Part shown: in pieces, positions 54,579 through 64,000 of the stretch
How positions within the stretch are numbered: position 1 is the first letter of the stretch
Layout of the letters: every line of letters starts with the position of its first letter
Assembly: GCA_002633025.1 (NCBI GenBank)
Contig: NMRB01000458.1
Span: 43,737-107,736 of the forward strand
Length of the DNA stretch: 64,000 nt
Source of the DNA: Notospermus geniculatus
Taxonomy: Eukaryota; Nemertea; Pilidiophora; Heteronemertea; Lineidae
Reading direction: 5' to 3'
Made by a program: the position numbers and the translations under genes
Notes under the pieces: model-generated
What the model saw: only the letters and a program-made list of their open reading frames with translations
Told to the model about the DNA's origin: nothing
Database searches by the model: none

Positions 54579-55194
54579 GGTATGAAATTTGCCGACCTAT
54601 ATGGATCGGTAGAGAGATGCAATTCCGGAAATTCTTTTGACGGAAGTTACGGCCGATTGAATTTTTGGAACTGACTATCATTGGACCGACGAACTGAGCT
54701 TTGTACAGGAGAATGGGAACCGGTGTTCAAATAACTTTTGAACGGTTCGATTTACACCCCATAAATGTATTGCCAAGATAATGAAACATGGTGCCTCAGC
54801 AGCAGACAATCATGTTTTAATCGTTTTCAGTAGTTATGTAATATGTGAATTAACACAAAATGGGTTAAAATACATAAAAACGTTTTTTTTCCAATTACTT
54901 AAGTGGCTAAAAACTACATAAAACATGCTTATTTGATAAATAGGCACCATGTTTCTCTCTGTTGATAATATATTTATGGGGTGTATGCCTAAATCCAACC
55001 GTTCAACAGTTAGCTGTACATCGGGTCCCATTCTCCAATAAAAAGCTCAGTTCTTTGGTCCAATGCTAAAGTCAATTCCAAAAATTCAATTGGCCGTAAC
55101 TTCCGTCAAAAGAATTTCCGGAAGTGCCGAGAATGTTTGTCATGTAGACGAAGCCATTCTCTGTCAAACTAGATAGTTCGGCAAATTTCATACC
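54579..55194. mobile_element. Foldback element, copy 2, 616 bp
   Basis: The ends GGTATGAAATTTGCCGACC and inverted GGCAAATTTCATACC bound arms of about 230 bp that share CACCCCATAAATGTATT and CGGAAGTTACGGC with 30735-31180. Non-coding. Confidence 0.78.
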
Positions 55195-56511
55195 AGAAAT
55201 CAGACGGGTCTTTTCGCACCAACATGTTACCAGTGAACGAAGAATATTATTTTCGGAACGATCAGGAGAATCGGATCGAGTAGTCCCGGGCCTCATTCAC
55301 AAAGCCCCGGTAATTTTGGAGGAGCACGGTATGGCATCTCTTATCGGTATTTTGACTACCGACGTAGAGGGAGACACCTAGCGGCAGCAACACGACCTAC
55401 TGAAAAAAAACATTACAAAATATACTTAGTACATCGGGTCCATTCGCCGACAACGTAGTTATTTCCTGGGGTTGGAGAGTGGCGCGCATTGCGATGGTGG
55501 CGCCGGCTGTCGAGAAAAAGTGGAATACCGGTGTAATGTCTCCGATCCGAGTGCCTCCCATTCCTGCTGCCCGACCGGGCATTGGTAAACGGGATTTTCT
55601 GTTTGTCAGTGCCTCTCCGGGCTTTCGCAAATTACTAAGTCATGTTATGAAAATTTCTGTTTAAACCCNTTTTAAACCCCCCCCCCCCCCTCCTCGATAA
55701 TTATGGTTCGCGATCACTAAGATCCCGGGCATTGGCATACACGGGGCAATAATAAACATTACACCGGGCACCTTAAGGATACGCAAATCCTTTGCCAAGT
55801 TTCCGCAAATGGACACTAGTATAGGCGCTCCGTAAAGTAACGATAGCTTCTTGAATAAGGCCCTAGGACTTAAAACTTAACAAATATAATCTTTTCTTGA
55901 CAAGATACCGGACAATCACTACAAGTATAATCATTTTAACTATCACGCATTCTGCAGTTAGTGATTCTGTCTCGTACAACAGCGGTTCCCTTTATCGCGG
56001 TAAACATATCCTCTATGCGCGGCTGTGAATGAAACTGGCATGGCATGTGATACACTGGTGTATTATAAAAGTTGGGCATTTTTTCGTGTTTTAGCCTTTT
56101 CTTTGTGGCTTATTTGTGCAGATTGAAAAAGCAATCATCATGATTTAGTTAGTGCATATAAAAGTTTAATCATTGCGAGACAATTTGTGGGAAACCTGGC
56201 AAAAGTTTCTCATTATTGATATCATTCTCATTATTGATGATATCATATTTTTGACCCCTTTTTTATTTCCAGTACCCTAACTTTAGGGGTCTTTTTCTCA
56301 CTTGCTGCCGGGTTTGAGAAAGTCTACCCAAGATTTTCTTATAATATGGATGCTCCCCTCTCAGAAACAGTAGAGTAACTTAGGGTACATCTTATGCACA
56401 CGGGAACCCCCCTAGCTCACGGACTAATACACCCGTGTAAAAGATCCAAAGCTTTTTTTTCTCGGTAGCCCAGTGGTGAATGTTTCTTTAAACAGCTCCG
56501 TGCAGACGAAC
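55195..56511. other. Unassigned stretch with a C homopolymer and single N (55669)
   Basis: TTTAAACCC is repeated either side of the N, followed by a C run. CATTGGCATACACGGGGCAA is weakly related to sequence near 10750 and 48470. No gene. Confidence 0.4.
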
Positions 56512-56515
56512 TTTC

Positions 56516-56983
56516 CACTGGGCGAAAAAAGCCCTGTCCGGATCAGTGTGACACCCCAATCCGCGCCCGTGTCTACACCCCAATACGCATCTGAGTGATA
56601 CCTCTACCCTGATCCGGGTAGGTAGGTCTTTCCGCACCGTGTTGGCCTGCTGCCCTGTGTATAACGCCTCGTCTTGCCAATTGGTCAATTATCCCGTCTT
56701 GGCTGAGGCCTAAACTGGATTATGACACCTGAGACAATGGTATGTTTGCATAGTCTCGAATNATTGTGAGCTGTCATAATCCAGATTAGCCCTCGTCCAA
56801 GACGGGATAATTGATCAATTGGCAAGACGAGGCGTTACACACAGGGCAGCTTACCAACACGCTGCGGAAAGACCTACCTACCCGGATCAGGGTAGAGGTA
56901 TCACTCAGATGCGTATTGGGGTGTAGACACGGGTGCGGATTGGGGTGTCACACTGATCCGGACAGGACTTTTTTCGCCCAGTG
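56516..56983. mobile_element. 468-bp foldback with CACTG ends and TTTC duplication
   Basis: The ends CACTGGGCGAAAAAAG and inverted CTTTTTTCGCCCAGTG sit in TTTC (56512-56515 and 56984-56987). Arms of about 220 bp meet at a short loop carrying a single N (56762). CACTG ends with a 4-bp duplication fit Chapaev-like elements. Confidence 0.8.
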
Positions 56984-57300
56984 TTTCTGGAACCAGTTCG
57001 AAGTCGGTAAAACATACGGCTATTCAGCTCAAAACCAAATTGCAGGGTCGCCGAGGATGCAGTCATTGTAATGTATAGAATCTTCAGGCAAATTACAACG
57101 ACTTGCATCTTAGGCGGTTATAAAACACACTGCATTTCATTTTTAGCCCGCTCAGCCGCAAGACCCAGCAGGGATTATGCTGTGGTTGGGGTCATTGAGT
57201 GGTGGTCTGTCGTGCGTTAATGCATACGGCTGTCCTGCGGTACGGTGAACGTTTGGTTTGTTAGCGCTCTTTTGTTGTTCTAACCAGTGCATCGGGGGTG
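56984..57300. other. Unassigned stretch
   Basis: Nothing supported. Confidence 0.35.
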
Positions 57301-57302
57301 TA

Positions 57303-57497
57303 GGGAGCTGCCGCAATTTTTGGTAAAAAACGCGGTTTTGCAGAAATCAACCTCAGCGCCCTGATGTGCATAGCAATTGAGTTTAATTCTTACCCTCAAA
57401 CAAAACCGCAAACAAAAGTGATTTCTCACCACTTGATAGAAGCTTGCCAAGCCGATTTTCAAAAGCGGTATTTTCCGCTAAAATTGGGGCAGCTCCC
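57303..57497. mobile_element. 195-bp GGGAGCTGCC MITE with TA duplication
   Basis: GGGAGCTGCCGCAATTTTTGG-type left end (20-base core GGGAGCTGCCGCAATTTTTG) and inverted AATTGGGGCAGCTCCC right end. TA at 57301-57302 and 57498-57499. Related ends at 32372 and 63836. Confidence 0.75.
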
Positions 57498-58567
57498 TAC
57501 ATCCACGACGCACTGTTTTCAGAACACCAGCCACAGCAACCATTGCCCCCGTAATGTCCCCATCAGCTGATAAGGTTTCATTCAAATCGACCCACACGCA
57601 CAGAAATAACTCAGAAAAACATTTATTGGAAATGAATGGAAATTATCAGAATATTCCACATTTATTAGCAAGAGTGTAAAATGCACCGTAACTCTATCGG
57701 TCTCACGTCATACGCAAAAGGACGCTCTTCCAGCAGGCGATATTTGTGGTACCAAGCATTACCTGAAATACATCACGCAATGGAAATGAAGCCAAATTTC
57801 GTATTTCGTACTTCGTGTTTCGTCAGACTTGCGAAACCTCCCTATTACCGTTTTTCTAAATTCTTTAAAAACTCATTTTTGTTTTGGTTTTTTATGATTG
57901 TGTTTTTCTTACAACTCTTTAAAAATAATTTTCAACTTTTTATGTTTTTGAAATGAAATATTTCTTCTGACTTCGTTTTTTGCCAACTTCGATTGTGTTT
58001 TTTGTTCTTGACATTTTGAAGCAAACGGCGTAGTACGATTTTACGATCAGTTTACGATTAGTTCACGACGTGTTTGCGACGAGATTTCGACGCAAAAATG
58101 GCAGCCGGTGGATCATCAACAATTTGCGTTCTCGATTCGTTCACGACTGGTTTTTGAGACTTGTTCACGACTGATTTCTGTTAACGACTAGTTTGCGACA
58201 TGTTTGATTTGGTCGCAAACTCTTGGTAACTAGGTCACGTGCCAGGAATTGACCAGTCAGCGTGAGGTTACATGGTAAAACCAGGTTGCCTTCATTTATC
58301 ATTGTTAATATCTTGGAAAAAGTACTGAAATATTCTGTTTGACACAGAACTAATTAAGAGAAGAATAATTTTCAAGTTTTGAGAAAGTTTGACACTGACC
58401 ATATCATACGCCTGTCTTCCAGTGGTGTTACTATTACTGTTATGTATTACTACGCTGACTTGGAGTGGCTGCATTGACATATCGTGCGAAATACCCCCTC
58501 ATATTCCCTTTTTCAGCGCGATTGGGCCTCGGAAATACATCCTTGGCAGAATCGTTGGAAATGTGAC
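57498..58567. other. No gene; inverted relative of the 32.5-kb repeat and a degenerate tandem tract
   Basis: 57710-57845 resembles the inverse of 32520-32640 (GTTTCGTCAGACTTGCGAAA end). 58030-58220 holds a degenerate array of TTCACGACTAGTTTGCGAC-like units. Confidence 0.5.
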
Positions 58568-58795
58568 TGCAGCATAATAGTAATGAATGGCGAGGACTCG
58601 ATTGAGAATCGAACCGGCGATCACTTGATCAACGTCAAACAACTGATATCTGATCACTGAAAAGTTGTTGATCATGGTCTGTTCTGAAATTTAGATATTG
58701 TGAAAAAGTTCGATATGAATAATTAGATCATTTATTTATCGTTTCGTCTGATGTAAAGGGTGTTAGCATGAAATCAATACCGAAAAAAGAGCCAC
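58568..58795 (-). mobile_element. SINE-like repeat with box B, copy 1
   Basis: Shares about 220 bp with 63385-63595, including GAATGGCGAGGACTCGATTG, AAAAGTTGTTGATCATGGTC and GTCTGATGTAAAGGGTG. The minus strand of the partner reads GCGGGTTCGATTCTC, a tRNA-like box B. Confidence 0.7.
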
Positions 58796-58977
58796 AGAGA
58801 AAGATTACAAAAACATCATCTCTATTAATCTAAGGCTGTGATAATAGTATAGTTCTGTTTTCAGTAATTTAAAGGATCAATACTGTCTTTATGTCTTGTT
58901 GAATCTACCAAAGGCAGAAGACGTCATCCTATAGAGGATCTTCACTGCCGTAACACGGCCGCCATACTGGCCGTCAA

Positions 58978-59331
58978 AAGGCGTGTTCACACTACACTTT
59001 TGATACGAATTGAATGCGCATTAAAACCACAATACGTATTAACTGGTCAGACTGAGATCGATTTGGCATCGCGCCAAACCGATTTAACGAAATCGGTTTG
59101 TTAACCGAACTGAATGCGTATCAACCAAAGCGTATCAGCTGAACCGCAATAGAAACTGTGTGCCGTTGTATCGTATTGTGTGTGAACAAGCTGAAGCGAA
59201 TTCAATGCGCATTGAGATCGGTTTGAATAGTAGTGTGAACAGACACCCTTGAAACGTATTAACGCGATACGAATTCCGGGACACGAATCGGTTAATTCGC
59301 TTTCAATTCGCATCCAGTGTGAACGCGGCTA
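58978..59331. mobile_element. MITE with GTGTTCACAC / GTGTGAACGC ends
   Basis: The left GGCGTGTTCACACTAC and right AGTGTGAACGCGGC ends are inverted. The interior repeats GAATGCGTATCA/GATACGAATT motifs in both orientations. It resembles 23484-23624. Confidence 0.6.
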
Positions 59332-59488
59332 AAATGAAGCCATGGAGGCTGCCATCTTCTTCTCGGTTCAAAAGTTTAGCGGCCCGTGCAGACCACTGGG
59401 AGCATACAAGTCAACAAATCACTTTACCTCTCACAGTTTCTGAGCATAAGTAATTGGTCTGGTGTGAAAACCGTGTTGAAAACAAAGC

Positions 59489-59783
59489 GAATCGTCCATA
59501 CGGCTTGCTGTCGGTGGCTGTAGAAGAGGGCCAATGACTGCCGACAACGTTAAAACTGCGTGCTGAACGCTGTGTTGATGGTGTGACGTCGCGTCATTTG
59601 ACGGCCAAAACGGCGGACATTTTGAGCTGTGACGTCAATCGTCCATACGGCTTGCTGTCGGCGGCTGTAAAGAGGGCCGATGACTGCCGACAACGTTAAA
59701 ACTGCGTGCTGAACGATGTGTTGATGCTGTGACGTTGCGTCATTTGACGGCCAAACGGCGGACATTTTGAGCTGTGACGTCAC
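59489..59783 (+). repeat. Two-unit tandem duplication, unit about 148 bp
   Basis: CGTCCATACGGCTTGCTGTC begins each unit (59492 and 59640). The units differ at several positions, and each ends GAGCTGTGACGTCA. Confidence 0.9.
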
Positions 59784-60199
59784 GTGAAGAACCTCTATAG
59801 ATGTGGTCAGAGGACTCGGCAGGATCGGATGAAGTGTAAACCACGGCAAAGGAATGGCCTGATCCAGTCAGAGTTCTTCTTGAGAGTCTCTGATCAGGAC
59901 ATTCCCCTCGACAACACACCGAGATTCGTCGTCACTCCAAGAATAAGGTGATAAAATGACAGTGGGCATGTTGTTTACATCCCCCGCCTTCCGTCATATC
60001 AACTTGTTAAACCCTGCTGTATGTAGTTGGAGATGCCCATCTACCTGTGCTTACATTCACTCTCACTGCGAAACATGTAATAAAGTGCAGTACCATGGCC
60101 CTGGTCATTATTTTCTGGCAAAAATGTAGGCCTGGAGATAGTTTGCCAAAAAAAGAATGTACGGTGTGACAACGAAGATATCTGTATTCATTGTTTAAG
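59784..60199. other. Upstream region of the PAN-like gene
   Basis: No further exon was identified. A signal-peptide exon would be expected here or further upstream. Confidence 0.35.
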
Positions 60200-61715
60200 A
60201 TGTTCATCAACGATTTGGTTCAGACGTATTTTAGGACGGTGGTGCAACACTGGAGTCTTTTAGCATCAGACACACCACAGCAGAATGTTACGTCATTTCT
60301 CGCCTGTGCTGCAGTTTGTTGTCAGCTGAAATGTACAACCTTTGTTGTCCTACCGAAACATGTCGACTCTGTTTGTCAGATGGGCAGGAGGAGAGGAACG
60401 TACATGGAGAAGAATGAGGCACTTCAATTTCAAGATGCACAGATGTGTCAGAAAGAGGTAATTTTGTATATAACCAATGCACACAGCGCTTGTTTATAAC
60501 TCGTAGTTGTTAGTATGATGAATTTCTCAAAAAATGGCAATAGCAAAAATAATGCGACCTTAATAAAATTTACTAAAACGATGTTAAAAATGGTTTCCAA
60601 TCGAATGCACCAACAATCTGGACCAGAGAGAGAGTCCGTTACTGACAGGTCTGGCATGAAATCAAGAGTGCGGCTGTCAATACGTCCTTTCAGTGTCTCA
60701 TATTCCACATCCACATGTTTTTCAGGAGAAAGAAGCAATTAATTATAGCATTCGTAAAACAGGAAAATTTCTACCACCTCTTGTCATTTCTCGAATGGCG
60801 ACTTGGTGCTCTGAACCGAGACATGGTTGGCAAGTTGTAGTTTTCAGTAGCCAACGAACCAAATCGCCATACCTGCGATCCCGAGTGTATTCTCGACGTC
60901 GCGGAAAGGCCGATTACAGTCTTCTGTATCACCATACGGTTCGTCTCAAACCCCCGTACCCAAAGAAAATAACTTCCTCTATGTATACGTCGTCTATTTT
61001 ACTACTGGGCAGTACTGACAGTGAGATTTTACTCTTTAATGTTGTAAATGGTGCATTTCAAAAAAAAATATTGATCCCAGCGTCTGATATCTGCTATGGG
61101 ACAGGGGCCCCCACCCTTTTTGGAATGGAGGAGAAATTAATTCATTACTGTAAGAAATCAGGTCTTTGGGAGGGCACTATCTATGACGTGGTGGGATCAA
61201 ATAAATCGAACATTCTTTTCCTTGAAAATGCTGTCCGCCTTCATCCCAAAGGCAAGCCCCATTTTTTTAGCCGAACGGGAGTGTTTTTCTACGTGTCCAA
61301 TTCCAGGGATTATTCCGCTATTTTTTATGTTCATTTAGAGGAATACGAGTATAAACCAGTGAAGTACCGTGTCGCATTTAAAAATAAGTTTGACAAACGA
61401 TGCAGTAAGACAGGTATTTATGCCGATCACTACTACGAGATGTTATTCGCAATAGGAAAACCCTTCCTCTCGGGCTTTGTGCTGCAGAAGGTTCCTGATC
61501 CAAAGGAAGGCCTTGTCAAAAACGGATCAGGGAAGTTCACGTTTCAAGAAACAAGGGCCTTTTATTATCCACAAGCTAAGGATCGGCATTCTGGTTATAC
61601 ATACCAACTGAGTCACCATGACGGATATTTAATCGTTTTTTTAGTAACAATAGGCTCAGCTCGTGAAGAGATTTTCAGGAAAGTTTATATGTATAAAGCA
61701 GATCTTGACCAGTAA
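60200..61715 (+). CDS. Two-exon gene: PAN/apple-like N-terminus plus unrecognised C-terminal region
   Basis: Exon A (60200, or from the acceptor-like TATTTTAG at about 60235, to 60457) encodes WSLLASDTPQQNVTSFLACA, then AVCCQLKCTTFVV, a cysteine pattern like PAN/apple domains of secreted or surface proteins. A GAG|GTAATT donor at 60457/60458 and TTTTTCAG|GAG acceptor at 60725/60726 are both phase 0, giving a 268-bp intron and a continuous frame. Exon B (60726-61715, 329 codons) is open to TAA. It has no family I recognise; it includes LLLGSTDSEILLFNVVNG, then DICYGTGAPTLFGMEEKL, and beta-strand-like hydrophobic alternation that would suit a propeller-like fold (inference). No signal peptide is seen, so an upstream exon is probably missing. 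Confidence 0.65.
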
Positions 61716-63160
61716 TCTCGTCTGCCCTGGTCAGAAAATCTATAATTTATGGAAGAAGTCGTCGGACATCAGAATGGAACCCTGCACCACCGAGGTTCTG
61801 GTTCGATCCCCGATCCGACCAATGAATATCCATGACAGCTCACATTTTTACAGACGTTCCGGTTTCCTTCTGCTCTACCTTTATTCGTCCGATATCATTG
61901 ATTGAGCTTTGATGATTTGGCGGTCTTCTCCCGATTTAACAACATTGGTTCTATAGGCGGATCTCAAGGAGTTGAGGCCAAATAAAAAGATAACTAATAG
62001 TAAACCCTAGAGTTAACTTTAAGCCACAATAACACTCGAATTTTACCTCCCCTGAGAGTTGAGTCAACTCAATTAACCATGAGTAAACTAAGAGTAAACT
62101 AAAAAATTGACACTTTTTGACTATAAAGTAACGCTGTAGTTAACATAACCCCAGGAAATCATAAGAGGTAAGAAACGTGTACTACAGCTCATGTGCTTGA
62201 TATAATCGCCGGGCAGTTAACTTTCAGTCAACAGGAGGGGAGGTAAAATGTTAGAGTTAGGATGTCAGCCATGTTTGCTCTTCCGATGCATCAGATTTTT
62301 GCTTCTAAGGCATGAAAGAAGAGCAGAAAACTAAGTGAGGACCCAATAGAAAGACATGCGACTGACTCAGGCGCGGTTTGAAGACCTTAAGCGTGTTCGA
62401 TGGGGAAACCGCCCAGCGGTTTATCCTGACAGGTCAGCGCTACGAGCGGTGTACCGAAACGACGTCATTGACGTCATTTTAGGTGTTGACGTTGTGTCAT
62501 GAAAACACTTTCTGTACATTTTTGTACAGGAATAATGAGAAAAAAGACGTTGCATTTATCGCCATCGTATGTCTTCATTTCAAGAAAAAAAGCAATGAGA
62601 CGAAAAGAAAATTTCATCTGCTACACGGCGATGTAAGCTTTACTGTCGGGCGACCAACGTAAATGGTTTATTTTCACGCCAGAAATAAATGGAAATAACG
62701 TTAGAAAAAAGAGAATTAGGTACAACTGCTCGCAGCGCCACGTCGTGACGTTAATGTGCGGGTTCCTCATTACTTCCACCAGCCAGGCACTAGCGCTTTC
62801 TCAGAGCATGCGCATTGGAGGACAATAAAAGAACGCCGTTGTGTTGGACACGAGTGAAGTGTCATGCCATATGCACTCTGATTGGCTGAGTGCGTCCGCC
62901 AAGTCACTTTACTCGTGTCTAACACGACAGCGGATTATTTCTTACATTTTGTGTGCACGCCGATGTATGTGAGGGTGTGTGTACATCTACAATAGGAAGT
63001 GACATCATGCTCTGCATGCTGGGATACCTCCCGAAGTAACCGGCTCAGGGGGAGGGTTAGTAGCGCCTGGCGCGACAGGCCCGACTTGGAGAACTTCCGG
63101 TAAATAAAACGCTGTCGTGCCAGGCCGGTGCAGGCGCGAGTAAGGAATAGAACACGCTAC
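61716..63160. other. No gene recognised; hairpin and AGTTAACTAA-rich segments
   Basis: At 62839-62932, GTTGTGTTGGACACGAGTGA pairs with TCACTTTACTCGTGTCTAAC-type sequence around a loop. The stretches 62000-62110 and 63165-63250 share AAACTAAGAGTTAACT-like motifs and may be ends of an undefined element of about 1.2 kb. Confidence 0.4.
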
Positions 63161-63384
63161 TTGTGGACTCGATTAACTAATAGATAACTACTAGTTAAGT
63201 AAAAGTGAACTAAGAGTTAACTAAAATAATTAGGTCAGAGTTGACTATTTTTCAGGGTTATCTTGGTGTCAACGTTAACTATGAGATTGGACCTCACTCA
63301 TGGTATTTACACAAGGCCTACCGTCCTGGGGAACTCAAGGAGCAGCTCGTGCATTCAGCGCATCACTTCATATTTCCATACCAT

Positions 63385-63595
63385 CTAAGAGTAATGAATG
63401 GCGAGGATTCAATTGAGAATCGAACCCGCGGCCACTTGATCAAAGTAAAACAACTGACATCTGACCACTAAAAAGTTGTTGATCATGGTCTGTTTTGAAA
63501 TTTAGATATTATCAAAATCGTTTGATATTAATGATTATATCATTTACTAATCGTTTTGTCTGATGTAAAGGGTGCTAACATTAAACCAATACCGA
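63385..63595 (-). mobile_element. SINE-like repeat with box B, copy 2
   Basis: Partner of 58568-58795, with an intact minus-strand box B-like GGTTCGATTCTC. Confidence 0.7.
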
Positions 63596-63606
63596 AAATA
63601 TACCAT

Positions 63607-63720
63607 ACAATATGAAATAGAAATCGGGTTTCTACGGTGAAAGACATTGCTTCATACCAGACTCGAACCCACGGACCCTCGCATGAGGCATCAATCGCCA
63701 GCACTAAGGGGCAGCACGCC
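63607..63720 (-). mobile_element. tRNA-derived SINE, third copy, minus strand, 5'-truncated
   Basis: The complement of 63607-63720 reads from within the tRNA-like part (GCGTGCTGCCCCTTAGTGCT) through box B (GTGGGTTCGAGTC) to the TTTCTATTTCATATTG tail. The box A half is missing. Confidence 0.78.
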
Positions 63721-63779
63721 CCAAATATAGCATAAATATTAATACTAAAGTGTAAATATATTACACTTCTGGTAGCTCG

Positions 63780-63975
63780 ATTTGAAAGTGCCAGCCTGAA
63801 GAAGACCCCGATTGGGGGCGAAAATTCGCAAAATAGGGAGGTTTCGCAAGCGCCCGGTTAGGCCATACGACGACGTTTATCTATTGTTTGGGTATACCCA
63901 CACAATAGATAAACGTCGTCGTATGGCCTAACCGGGCGCTTGCGAAACCTCCCTAATTTCTGGAGGACGACTTCG
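63780..63975 (+). mobile_element. Hairpin-module retroposon split by a MITE
   Basis: CCAGCCTGAAGAAGACCCCG, then the GATTGGGGGCG hairpin and GAAAATTCGCAAAA, are followed, after the 63836-63953 insertion, by TTTCTGGAGGACGACTTC, the normal continuation of the module. Confidence 0.8.
63836..63953. mobile_element. 118-bp perfect-arm MITE with TA duplication
   Basis: Arms of about 52 bp from GGGAGGTTTCGCAAGCGCCC are exact reverse complements around a loop of about 14 bp. TA at 63834-63835 and 63954-63955. It inserted into the retroposon module, so it is the younger of the two. The perfect arms suggest very recent insertion. Confidence 0.88.
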
Positions 63976-64000
63976 GTTATTATACCGAAAATATAGCCAT

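Overview
The window is metazoan nuclear DNA, very probably from a marine invertebrate. The reasons are GT-AG introns, a rhodopsin-family GPCR, a trihelix (Myb/SANT-like) gene with phase-1 introns, dense TAGGCCTA and ACATGTA motifs, and many DNA transposons, Polintons and retroposons. I cannot place the phylum from sequence alone. There are no operons, tRNA or rRNA genes, and no CRISPR array. Most of the 64 kb is mobile-element debris. Three loci look like ordinary host-type genes: a minus-strand four-exon trihelix gene at 21.1-23.3 kb, a single-exon class A GPCR at 52.9-53.8 kb, and a two-exon gene with a PAN/apple-like N-terminus and an unrecognised C-terminal region at 60.2-61.7 kb. A minus-strand hAT transposase gene at 18.4-20.1 kb has lost its catalytic middle at an N.

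Layout. 0-7.2 kb: broken LINE reverse transcriptase pieces split by about 3.3 kb of other repeats, a TTAA-flanked foldback, and an inverted-pair retroposon. 8.4-13.8 kb: a large element (copy A) with relic exons and a decayed Ulp1-like cysteine peptidase; its paralogue (copy B) is at 45.5-50.5 kb. Comparing the two copies dates and delimits several younger insertions. 13.9-17.6 kb: a near-identical direct-repeat pair, a foldback and tandem repeats. 18.4-24.1 kb: the hAT gene, a perfect 206-bp palindrome with a 7-bp target duplication, the trihelix gene, an assembly gap and an APE-type endonuclease remnant. 25-31 kb: SINE-like copies and a complete but dead Harbinger element (27466-30154, CAG duplication) with inverted 18-bp arrays. 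31-46 kb: many MITEs, two Polinton shells (39102-39849 and 46654-46915) whose bodies are missing, and minisatellites. 53.8-64 kb: MITEs, foldbacks and SINE-like copies around the PAN-like gene.

Two themes recur. First, paralogous copies inside the window supply empty sites that prove insertions and their target duplications (TA, TAG, 6 bp, 14 bp). Second, single Ns sit at abrupt junctions in several elements, so some of the small elements may be assembly collapses of larger ones. The most intriguing signal is a recurrent retroposon module, inserted with 14-bp target duplications, that folds as a three-way junction resembling a hammerhead ribozyme core.
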